Assembly (NCBI RefSeq): GCF_003932735.1
Contig: NZ_CP033611.1
Coordinates: 1,091,501-1,155,500, forward strand
Direction: 5' to 3'
DNA length: 64,000 nt
Origin: Rickettsiales endosymbiont of Stachyamoeba lipophora
GTDB taxonomy: Bacteria; Pseudomonadota; Alphaproteobacteria; Rickettsiales; 33-17
Part shown: one piece after another, positions 40,527-48,228 of the stretch
How the letters are laid out: each line of letters starts with the position of its first letter
Numbering within the stretch: the first letter of the stretch is position 1
Notes under the pieces: model-generated
What the model was told of the DNA's origin: nothing
Seen by the model: only the letters and a program-made list of their open reading frames with translations
The model's database searches: none
Translations under genes and position numbers: made by a program

Positions 40527-40771
40527 GGATAAAATAGTGGAAATTCACGTTTTCGTCTAATATAGATTTAATGCCTATATATATCTTTAATTATCAGCTG
40601 TTATCTTAAAACCTTAGAGCTGGTTTTACTATTTATAATAATAATTATTTGATAGACAATCAACTTTTGAGTATTTAAGCAACTTTTATTTGTTTTGTTA
40701 ATGACTTTTTAAACATTTTATTTTAGATTGGAAAAACTATTTAATAAATTTTAACCTTGAGAGAATTTTAA

Positions 40772-41461
40772 ATGATTACTGATTTTGAAATGGGCGAGAT
40801 TCTTCAATCTAAATTTTTCCACGATATGGCAGGCCCAGTAGGAGCTATTAATAATGGGGTGGAGTTTTTAGGAGAAAACCGTAGCGAAGTACAAAAGAAA
40901 GCTATTGAACTAATGACCATTAGTGCTCAAGAAGCTGTCACTCGTATGCAATACTATAAATTTGCTTATGGTTATTTGCCAATTAATTTAGAAGCGAGCA
41001 TTGATAAAACCATAAAGGTAGTAACAGATTATTTCTATAAAAATAAAATAAGATTTAATTGGAATGGGTTAGAAACTAGTAACATTAAAATTAATAATAA
41101 AGTTGTTAAGTTGCTTTTAAATACTATTTATATTGCTGCGGCGGCAATGATTTATGGTGGAGAAATTAGTGTTAAACTAGGATTTGATAAAGCAACTAAT
41201 AATTTAAAATTCGAAGTAATTGGTAGTTCTGCTTCTGGTATTAAACTTGATAGGGATATGATTTCATTATTAGTGGAAAATAACACTTTACCAATTAATA
41301 GTAAGAATGTTCAATTTTTCTATTTCAAGCGTTTTGCAGAAATCCACAAAATTAAATATGCTACCGAAATAAATGATAAAATCACTTTTAAAGGTGAATT
41401 GCTACTTGATATCAAACAAGCGGAAATTCATCATAGGCATGAGTATGCTGATTTAATTTAA
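40772..41461 (+). CDS. chpT: ChpT-like histidine phosphotransferase
   Basis: In alphaproteobacteria ChpT relays phosphate from CckA to CtrA and CpdR. The 229-aa protein has the phospho-accepting histidine at residue 17 in FFHDMAGPVGAINNGVEFL, close to the HDLxSPVGAIxNGxELL box of ChpT, followed by a helical hairpin and a degenerate ATPase-like C-terminal domain. It is a single gene with a strong following terminator. CckA and CtrA are not in the window but are expected to exist; possible CtrA boxes occur near 50.4 and 52.5 kb. Confidence 0.85.
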   Translation: MITDFEMGEILQSKFFHDMAGPVGAINNGVEFLGENRSEVQKKAIELMTISAQEAVTRMQYYKFAYGYLPINLEASIDKTIKVVTDYFYKNKIRFNWNGLETSNIKINNKVVKLLLNTIYIAAAAMIYGGEISVKLGFDKATNNLKFEVIGSSASGIKLDRDMISLLVENNTLPINSKNVQFFYFKRFAEIHKIKYATEINDKITFKGELLLDIKQAEIHHRHEYADLI

Positions 41462-41483
41462 TAACATTAAATTATATATGTAG

Positions 41484-41519
41484 ATAAAAGAGACACTTAT
41501 CTGTAAGTGTCTCTTTTAT
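41484..41519. terminator. Bidirectional terminator after chpT
   Basis: A perfect 16-bp stem (41484-41499 with 41504-41519), 4-base loop, with AAAAG and CTTTT at its base so that both strands have a T run. It lies between chpT and the convergent ankyrin gene. Confidence 0.92.
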
Positions 41520-41534
41520 TTATACAAACAAGTT

Positions 41535-42197
41535 TTATAAAGATCGCCTGTTTGCTTCTAGTTTACGAGCAATTTGCTGAAGTGCTAAGCTATGACTGCG
41601 TTTAAATAAATCAAGTGCAGAATAATGGTTATTATTGATAATACTGCAATCAATACTGGCTTGGTCTACCAGTATATTAATCGCTTGAAGATTGTTACTA
41701 CCGATCGCAGAAATAATAGGGGTACTACCCAAACCATCTTTTACATTTAAATTAATGCTAAGTTGAATTACTAATTTCAAAGCTTCTGTATCTTGACTAA
41801 AAAAAGCTGCATGATGTAGAGGGGTACTTCTAGAGTTATTAAAAATATTTGATAAATCAATTAAGATTCCATTTTCAAAAAATTCAGGATTATTATTAAT
41901 GTTTAATAAAGTTTGTAAGATCCTTAAGTGGCCGGTAGCTGCTGCATAGTGTAAAAGTGTATTACCATTGCTATCCATGCTTTTAAAAAGTAAAGTTTTT
42001 AAAACTTTAAAACATCTATGATTTACAATTTTGTTTAGGAATGGAGTAAGCTCTTTTAAAAAGTTAGTAATATTTTTAAAGTCTCCGGTTAGCTTAATAT
42101 AAGGTAAGGGAGGGAGATCGCTTGTTGAGCAATCTTCAAGTGTAGGTTCTAGAACGAGTAAGACGCGAGCGAGATATTCTAAAAAAGGCGCTAGCAT
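41535..42197 (-). CDS. Ankyrin-repeat protein, 5' end replaced by IS sequence
   Basis: A 220-aa product with three to four ankyrin repeats: DSNGNTLLHYAAATGHLRIL, STPLHHAAFFSQDTEALKLV, GSTPIISAIGSNNLQAINIL and HYSALDLFKRSHSLALQ. The first 17 or more codons (42146-42197) lie on the complement of a transposase gene remnant: the plus strand there encodes the IS3 OrfA tail. The apparent N-terminus MLAPFLEYLARVLLVLE is therefore IS-derived, and the original start has been lost. It may still be translated as a chimera but is more likely a 5'-truncated gene. It was probably a host-interaction protein. Confidence 0.65.
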   Translation of the reverse strand: MLAPFLEYLARVLLVLEPTLEDCSTSDLPPLPYIKLTGDFKNITNFLKELTPFLNKIVNHRCFKVLKTLLFKSMDSNGNTLLHYAAATGHLRILQTLLNINNNPEFFENGILIDLSNIFNNSRSTPLHHAAFFSQDTEALKLVIQLSINLNVKDGLGSTPIISAIGSNNLQAINILVDQASIDCSIINNNHYSALDLFKRSHSLALQQIARKLEANRRSL

Positions 42198-43037
42198 ATT
42201 TTGCAGCAGATCCGCTAAAGTAAAATACGCTTTTATTGAAGCTCATGCAAGATAATATAAGGTGAAAGAGTTATGTAAGACACTACAGGCAACAGAAAGC
42301 GGATATTATAAGTGGAAAGCTAGTAAAATCAGTTTTCATCAGCGAAGAGATAGTTATTTAAGCAAGCTAATTAAGCGATCCATAGTTGTGTAAAAGGCCG
42401 CTATGGTAGCCCTAGGATTCGTGCTGCACTAAAAGAGCGGGGTGAAAGAGTCAGTCGCAAAAGAGTAAGTAGGTTAATGAGGGAGAATCAGCTTTTTTCT
42501 AAAGTAAAACGTAAGTACAAAACCACTATTGATTCCGGTCATAATCTATCTATAGCGCCAAATCTACTTAAACAAAACTTTACGACCGACGCCCCTAACC
42601 GAATATGGGTAGCAGATATAACTTATATTTGGAGCGGTGAGGGTTGGCCAGTTAGTGATCGTATTTCCAGATATTTGGTCATTAATGCTTTTTTAAAAGC
42701 TTATTGGGCAAGAAAACCAAAACCAGGCTTAATTCATCATTCTGATAGAGGAAGTCAGTATGCCTCAAAAGATTTTCAAAAGTTGCTAGCAAATGCTCAA
42801 GCTAAATGTAGCATATCCGGCAAGGGTAACTGCTATGATAATGCTGTGGCTAGAAGCTTCTTTAATAGCTTGGAAACCGAGGCTATCAAGGGACAATTTT
42901 TTAAAACTAAACAGGAGGCTAAAGATGCAATATTCGAATATATAGAAGCTTTTTATAATACAGTGCGTATGCATTCAACATTAAACTATTGCTCTCCAGC
43001 TAATTTTGAGCAATATTTTACTACAAAGGTTTCTTAA
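42146..43037 (+). mobile_element. Decayed IS3-family insertion sequence (orfA tail plus orfB)
   Basis: The OrfA tail reads VLERVRRERDILKKALAYFA then ADPLK (42146-42219). OrfB follows as three pieces: VKYAFIEAHAR, stop, YKVKELCKTLQATESGYYKW (42220-42380), then in another frame GRYGSPRIRAALKERGERVS and the rve integrase core to TAA at 43037. The DDE residues are visible (WVADITYIW, HHSDRGSQYAS, FFNSLETEAI). After SGEGW about 18-20 residues expected in the core (the LYLAVVLDLFSRxIVGW stretch) are missing, so the transposase is inactive three times over. No clear terminal inverted repeats remain. Confidence 0.88.
42936..43008 (+). repeat. 73-bp direct repeat, copy 1 (in IS orfB)
   Basis: This segment encodes EYIEAFYNTVRMHSTLNYCS and PANF of OrfB. 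It recurs with no visible difference at 43935-44007, on the other side of the GNAT gene. Confidence 0.9.
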
Positions 43038-43086
43038 TTTGACTATAAAAAATTGGGGCAAGACCAAAAAATAGGAGTATAATTAA

Positions 43087-43911
43087 ATGACAGAAATAGA
43101 AACAAAAATAAAAGAATTTATAAAAAATATCTTTCAAGAAAATATCAAAAATGATGAACGATTTTTATTCAAAGCCAAGGTGGAAAATAGCGGAAGAATA
43201 GCTTACATTAGACCTTTTGAGGATGAAGATTTGGAATTTATAACAGATCTTTATGGGCAACAATATGTTATAAGTAATGTAGTTTCCAAACCTGATCCCA
43301 AAAAATCTTTTAAGGACTGGTGTAAAGAAGATAGGGTTATGCATGGTATAAATAAATTTGAAAAATACGGTCTTTCAAGTTATATAGTAGAAAATGAACA
43401 AAGAAAAACAATTGGTATAGCAGGATTAACTTTTGTCCCTCTAGCTACAAATAGTGGAGAAATAATCTTAGCTGTTCATTATGCATTTTCTGAAGCAGTA
43501 AAAGGACAGGGTTATCCATTTGCTGTAATGAGAGAGTTAGTGAAAGTAGCCTTCGAAGGTTTACACGATATTCTAGGTGATAAGGCAGAGGTGATAGCTC
43601 GCGTGCTACCAGAAAATATACCATCACAGCTACTATTATGTAAGTTGGGCTTTGAACCTATAAAAAAAAGCCCTGTTCCCGCAAAAAGTCCTGAAGAAAA
43701 AGAAATTTTTTATAGATTAACTTATCAAAGATATCAAGAGGTTAAAGGATCATTATCATTAGAAGTAGTAGTAAATCCAGTAAATAATAGCCCCTTGCAC
43801 CCACTAGCAACAGGATATAAACCTGAGAAACGCTCTAATACTCCTGCAGCTAGCTATGTGAGCGCCCTAAAAAAGGATAATGGCCAACAAGGTAGCGCTA
43901 AATCATTTTAG
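43087..43911 (+). CDS. GNAT-family acetyltransferase with low-complexity tail
   Basis: A 274-aa protein. A RimJ/RimL-like GNAT domain spans about residues 35-220: AYIRPFEDEDLEFITDLYGQ, then KTIGIAGLTFVP, the acetyl-CoA loop region YAFSEAVKGQGYPFAVM, and the end VLPENIPSQLLLCKLGFEPI. The last 50 residues are polar and disordered (PEKRSNTPAASYVSAL). Homologues acetylate protein N-termini or small molecules; the substrate is unknown. The gene sits between a decayed IS and a second copy of the IS end, which suggests it arrived with, or was mobilised by, that element. Confidence 0.75.
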   Translation: MTEIETKIKEFIKNIFQENIKNDERFLFKAKVENSGRIAYIRPFEDEDLEFITDLYGQQYVISNVVSKPDPKKSFKDWCKEDRVMHGINKFEKYGLSSYIVENEQRKTIGIAGLTFVPLATNSGEIILAVHYAFSEAVKGQGYPFAVMRELVKVAFEGLHDILGDKAEVIARVLPENIPSQLLLCKLGFEPIKKSPVPAKSPEEKEIFYRLTYQRYQEVKGSLSLEVVVNPVNNSPLHPLATGYKPEKRSNTPAASYVSALKKDNGQQGSAKSF

Positions 43912-43934
43912 TTGAGATTGAGATCGCTATAAAT

Positions 43935-44007
43935 GAATATATAGAAGCTTTTTATAATACAGTGCGTATGCATTCAACATTAAACTATTGCTCTCCAGCT
44001 AATTTTG
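43935..44007 (+). repeat. 73-bp direct repeat, copy 2 (isolated IS orfB fragment)
   Basis: This is a second copy of the stretch at 42936-43008, standing alone after the GNAT gene. The flanks diverge sharply on both sides, so it is a fragment of a second IS copy or a footprint of recombination. Confidence 0.9.
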
Positions 44008-44072
44008 TTCACACAACCTAGGTGATAAATAGTCATAATAAAATTATATAATAAGGTGAAATAAAAAACATC

Positions 44073-45542
44073 TTACCTATATAGATACTTATTTTGTAAA
44101 TAATTCTTATAATCTTCTATGCTTAATTCTTTATTGCTCGCCTGTAATATCAGCTCGTTCATTGGCATCTTACGGCCAAAGTTATGAATATTTGTTTTAT
44201 ACCAATTTTTAACCCCGCTAAAATCAAACTTGTTTAGTCGATCCTTATCCAAAGTTTGTTTTGCTTTAGTAAATAATTGTGCTGCAATAATGGCTCCGGA
44301 TAAATAGCTGGGGAAGTAGCCAAAAGCACCGCTATACCAATGTACATCTTGTAAACATCCTAAGGCATTAGATGGGGGAGTTATTTGCAAATACTTTTGC
44401 ATTAATTCATTCCATAGTATGGGGATATCTTTAGTTTTTAAGTTGCCTGCAAAGATTTGCTGCTCAAGTTTAAATCTTAAAATAACATGTAAAGGATAAG
44501 TGACTTCATCTGCTAAAATTCTAATATAGGAGCGTTTTACAAAATTAATATTATGCCATAATTCTTGGAAGCTTATATCAATTCCTCCAATATCTTTAAG
44601 TAATTGAGATAGGTAATTTACAAAAGCCTTGCTGCTACCTAACTGCATTTCGTAAGTTAAAGATTGGCTCTCATGCATACTCATACCAAGTGCTTTGCCA
44701 ACACGTTGGTTGTAATAATTTTTTGGCAAGTTTTGCTCATATAATGCATGGCCAGTTTCATGAACTGTGGCCATAATAGCATTTAAGGCATTATGTTCAT
44801 CGTAAGTATTAGTGATTCTAATATCACCGTAACTTCCTCCGCAGAAAGGATGAAAGGTTTTATCTAACCTGCCATAGTCAAAATCAAATCCTAAATCTTT
44901 AGCAATTTGCATACAAATTTGATGTTGTTTATCAATCGCTAGCTCAATATGTTGCTGTTTGATATTAAGGCTATTCTGCTTATCAATAACTTGTTCAATA
45001 AAATCTGGTAAAAATGCTAGAACTTGATCAAAAAGTTTGTTAATATTATCAAGTTTTTGACCTCTATCATAAAAATCAACCAAGGCTTCATAATTATTAA
45101 TGCTGCTTTTATCTGCTTTAATTTGAGCTTGCTCTTTAGTTAAGATAATAAGTTCGTCAAGCTTAGGTATGACTGCATCAAAATTATCTTCTTGTTTTGC
45201 TTTACGCCAAATTAGTTCACATTCATTGCTAGTGTTTGATAATTTTTCAATCAGATGTGCATCAAACATGGTTGATTGGTGATACTCATGCTCTATTTCG
45301 TGCACATTGGCCTGTTGCCATTCATCTAAACTATTCAAATTTATTTTACTAATAAGATCTGCAATTTTTGGGTGAGTGCACATCTCATGGTGTAACTTGG
45401 AGAGTAAGCTCATTCTGACACCACGGTAAGAACCGCTTTTTTCCGGCATATAAGTTGCTCTATCCCAATGCATAAGTCCCATTGCACTTTCTAACGCTTC
45501 AATTTCTGTAAAATATTCAGCAAGTTCTTGATAATGCTGCAT
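44073..45542 (-). CDS. M32 family carboxypeptidase (Taq type)
   Basis: Zinc metallo-carboxypeptidase that trims peptides from the C-terminus in the cytoplasm. The active site HETGH lies in ATVHETGHALYEQNLP, with downstream family blocks GMSMHESQS and IRILADEVTYPLHVILRF. I start at ATG 45542 (MQHYQELAEYFTEIEALESA), behind AAGGA and 4 bases after the trmB stop; the longer open frame to 45632 would overlap trmB with a non-homologous extension. Length 489 aa is normal. It is the last gene of the eno-trmB-carboxypeptidase run. Confidence 0.94.
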   Translation of the reverse strand: MQHYQELAEYFTEIEALESAMGLMHWDRATYMPEKSGSYRGVRMSLLSKLHHEMCTHPKIADLISKINLNSLDEWQQANVHEIEHEYHQSTMFDAHLIEKLSNTSNECELIWRKAKQEDNFDAVIPKLDELIILTKEQAQIKADKSSINNYEALVDFYDRGQKLDNINKLFDQVLAFLPDFIEQVIDKQNSLNIKQQHIELAIDKQHQICMQIAKDLGFDFDYGRLDKTFHPFCGGSYGDIRITNTYDEHNALNAIMATVHETGHALYEQNLPKNYYNQRVGKALGMSMHESQSLTYEMQLGSSKAFVNYLSQLLKDIGGIDISFQELWHNINFVKRSYIRILADEVTYPLHVILRFKLEQQIFAGNLKTKDIPILWNELMQKYLQITPPSNALGCLQDVHWYSGAFGYFPSYLSGAIIAAQLFTKAKQTLDKDRLNKFDFSGVKNWYKTNIHNFGRKMPMNELILQASNKELSIEDYKNYLQNKYLYR

Positions 45543-45546
45543 GAGT

Positions 45547-46209
45547 TTAAATCCTTTTCGTAATATAAAACCAGGTAACAAGATTATATCCAGCCATATC
45601 TTTAGAATGATACTTGGTAGGGCTATATTCAACAGGTGCTTGATCGGTTTTTTGATAATTTATCATGTTAGTTTGGTTAAGATGTTCTGCAACCCATTTT
45701 GCATAATCTGGATGATCGGTGGCAATAATAATTTGCCCTTCATTTTCAAGTTTAACCAGAAGCTTAGTAATAAAATCAGTATTAATTAAGCGACGCTTAT
45801 TTTGTTTTCTTTTTGGCCAAGGGTCGGGAAATAAAATATAAATTTTAGAAAATTTAAAATTAAGCTCTAAGCCGAGTAATAAATTCACGTCATCTGCAAA
45901 AAATTGTAAATTTTGAACATTTTGCTCTAAGGCGTTTTGTAGGCTCTGTACCACGCCTGAAAGAAACACTTCTGCGCCAATAACCAGGCTACTAGGGTTT
46001 TGTTTACAAAGATTCAGCAGGTGGTGACCATTACCGCTGCCAATCTCAAGAATATGAGCGGTAAACTGGTCATTAATCTGTGAAGAGTTTTCAATTAAAA
46101 ACTGCTTGTTGTTATTGAGAAATTTACGGTGTCGTACGTTAAAGCCTTTGCCAACTCTTCGTGCAAAAGAAACTGGGGCTTTAAAATATTTATTCGTCTC
46201 CTCGTTCAT
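45547..46209 (-). CDS. trmB: tRNA (guanine-N7-)-methyltransferase
   Basis: Methylates G46 of tRNAs with S-adenosylmethionine. The SAM site is EIGSGNGHHLLNLCKQNP and the family signature is YILFPDPWPKRKQNKRRLI. Length 220 aa. It overlaps the end of eno by 20 bases and is followed at once by the carboxypeptidase gene. Confidence 0.95.
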   Translation of the reverse strand: MNEETNKYFKAPVSFARRVGKGFNVRHRKFLNNNKQFLIENSSQINDQFTAHILEIGSGNGHHLLNLCKQNPSSLVIGAEVFLSGVVQSLQNALEQNVQNLQFFADDVNLLLGLELNFKFSKIYILFPDPWPKRKQNKRRLINTDFITKLLVKLENEGQIIIATDHPDYAKWVAEHLNQTNMINYQKTDQAPVEYSPTKYHSKDMAGYNLVTWFYITKRI

Positions 46210-47482
46210 AATGATGATTCTTAAAAATGTTTTTATTAAAGTATGCTTCTTCGCCTATTGTTTCATAGATGCGGAGTAGTTCGTTATATTTTGCCATACG
46301 GTCAGATCTACATAAACCACCCGTTTTAATTTGTCCACAATTTGTTCCTATAGCTAAATGTGCTATAGTACTGTCTTCTGTTTCGCCAGATCTATGGGAC
46401 ATAATAACTTTGTAGCCACTATCATGCGCAATTCGTACCGTATTTAACATTTCAGTAATGGTGCCAATCTGGTTAGGTTTCACTAAAATTGCATTAGCTA
46501 ATTGATCATTTATCCCTTCTTGTAACAACTGAGGATTGGTTACAAATAAATCATCTGCAACTAACTGAATTTTGCTGCCTAAAGCGGCGGTTAGGTCTTT
46601 CCAACCACTGCGATCATGCTCACTTAATGCATCTTCAATGGATACAATCGGATAATCATCAACTAGTTTGTGGTAAAAATTAATTAGTTCATCAGTAGTA
46701 AATTTTTGATTATCAATCTGATAATGTGTATCCATAAAAAATTCTGAAGCGGCTGAATCGATTGCTAATACAAAATCGCTGTTAAGTTTATAGCCACTGT
46801 CATGAATTGATTTAATGATTAGCTCTATAGCTTCTTCGTTATATTCTAGATTAGGGGCAAACCCACCTTCATCCCCGATATTAACGGAGTAACCTTTTTG
46901 TTTAAGGATATCTCTGAGCGTATAATTAACTTCACATCCCATGCGGATAGCATCTGCAATATTTTCTGCTCCAATAGGGATTATCATAAATTCTTGGATA
47001 CTTAAGTTATTATCGGCATGTTTGCCACCATTAATTACATTCATCATCGGCATAGGCATAACTCGTGCATTGCTGCCGCCAATATATTTATAAAGTGGAA
47101 TATGAAGGCTGTTAGCTGCAGCGCGCGCTACGGCCAGAGAGACCCCTAAGATAGCATTAGCTCCGAGACGGGATTTGTGCTCAGTATTATCAAGTTCAAC
47201 TAAGGCTTGATCAACATAAAATTGTTCTAATCCATCTATCCCAATAAGGTGTTCGTTAATTTCAGTATTGATCGCTTCAACAGCTTTTAATACCCCTTTG
47301 CCTTTGAATCTAAGTTCATCTTCATCCCGTAATTCTACAGCCTCTAAGGTGCCGACTGAAGAACCGCTAGGAACTGAGGCGCGTCCAAAGGAACCATCAG
47401 CAAGTTCTACATCTACTTCAATTGTTGGTAGTCCTCTGCTATCTAGAATTTCTCTGCCATAAATTGATATAATTTCACGCAT
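46190..47482 (-). CDS. eno: Enolase
   Basis: Interconverts 2-phosphoglycerate and phosphoenolpyruvate; also a degradosome and surface protein in many bacteria. The 430-aa protein has MMNVINGGKHADNNLSIQEF, the SHRSGETEDSTIAHLA signature, and the metal ligands in LAIDSAASEF and SIEDALSEHDR. ATG at 47482 follows GAGAGGGA. Enolase is absent from Rickettsia itself but kept in other Rickettsiales lineages, which helps place the organism. Confidence 0.97.
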   Translation of the reverse strand: MREIISIYGREILDSRGLPTIEVDVELADGSFGRASVPSGSSVGTLEAVELRDEDELRFKGKGVLKAVEAINTEINEHLIGIDGLEQFYVDQALVELDNTEHKSRLGANAILGVSLAVARAAANSLHIPLYKYIGGSNARVMPMPMMNVINGGKHADNNLSIQEFMIIPIGAENIADAIRMGCEVNYTLRDILKQKGYSVNIGDEGGFAPNLEYNEEAIELIIKSIHDSGYKLNSDFVLAIDSAASEFFMDTHYQIDNQKFTTDELINFYHKLVDDYPIVSIEDALSEHDRSGWKDLTAALGSKIQLVADDLFVTNPQLLQEGINDQLANAILVKPNQIGTITEMLNTVRIAHDSGYKVIMSHRSGETEDSTIAHLAIGTNCGQIKTGGLCRSDRMAKYNELLRIYETIGEEAYFNKNIFKNHHYERGDE

Positions 47483-47581
47483 GATTCCCTCTCTTGCTGT
47501 TGTTAAGCTAGTTTAAAAGCTGGTAATGATTTAAGTTATATATTAATTGTAGCATAATTAAATAAATTCTTGAATGATAAA

Positions 47582-48211
47582 ATGTTTTATGAGCCTGCTT
47601 TAAATAATCATGGTTTAAACCACAGTCCATTAAAATCTTGTGTGGTACCGCGGCCAATTGGCTGGATTAGTACTATAAGTTCTAATAATATTACCAATTT
47701 GACGCCTTTTAGTTATTTTAACTTGGTTGCTGATTTTCCGGCGATGGTCATGTTTTCTTGTGTAAATAGGCCGGATAACTTTGAGGATAAAGATACCCTT
47801 AAGAATATTAAACTAAATCAACAGTTTGTAGTAAATATGGTAAGTTTTGAGCTAAAGGAGCAAATGAATCTTACTTCCGGTAATTTTTCTTACGAAGTAA
47901 GTGAGGCGGATAAAGCTGGGCTTGAACTTGTTGATTCTCAACTGGTTAAACCACAAAGGGTTAAAAAATCCCCAATAGCACTTGAGTGCGAGTTATATCA
48001 AATTGTTGAACTTCCTGCTATTAAGCCGATAACAAGTAACAGCTTGGTGTTGGGTAAGATATTAGGAATTTATATAGCAGATGAAGTTATAGAGGAGGGC
48101 AAGGTTAATATAGAAAAAATTCAACCAGTCTCAAGGTTAGGGTATATGGATTATTCATCAGTTGATACTATTTTTAGTATGCAAAGGCCAAGCAACAAGG
48201 CTGACCTTTAG
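47582..48211 (+). CDS. Flavin reductase-like FMN-binding protein
   Basis: A split-barrel flavoprotein. I take ATG 47582 (MFYEPALNNHGLNHSPLKSC), since homologues begin MFYEP; a TTG at 47570 is also open. Marks: PRPIGWISTISSNNITNLTP, then PFSYFNLVADFPAMVMFSC, the FMN contact region, and LECELYQIVELPAI near the end. These proteins reduce or bind flavin, but the electron partner is not known here. It is divergent from eno. Confidence 0.85.
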   Translation: MFYEPALNNHGLNHSPLKSCVVPRPIGWISTISSNNITNLTPFSYFNLVADFPAMVMFSCVNRPDNFEDKDTLKNIKLNQQFVVNMVSFELKEQMNLTSGNFSYEVSEADKAGLELVDSQLVKPQRVKKSPIALECELYQIVELPAIKPITSNSLVLGKILGIYIADEVIEEGKVNIEKIQPVSRLGYMDYSSVDTIFSMQRPSNKADL

Positions 48212-48228
48212 CATAGCCAAGTTGTTTA

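Noticed and set aside
42100-43080. Intact composite transposon around the GNAT gene
   Set aside because: The left element is decayed and lacks recognisable terminal repeats, and the right copy is only 73 bp. The data support recombination or fragment duplication, not a functional transposon.
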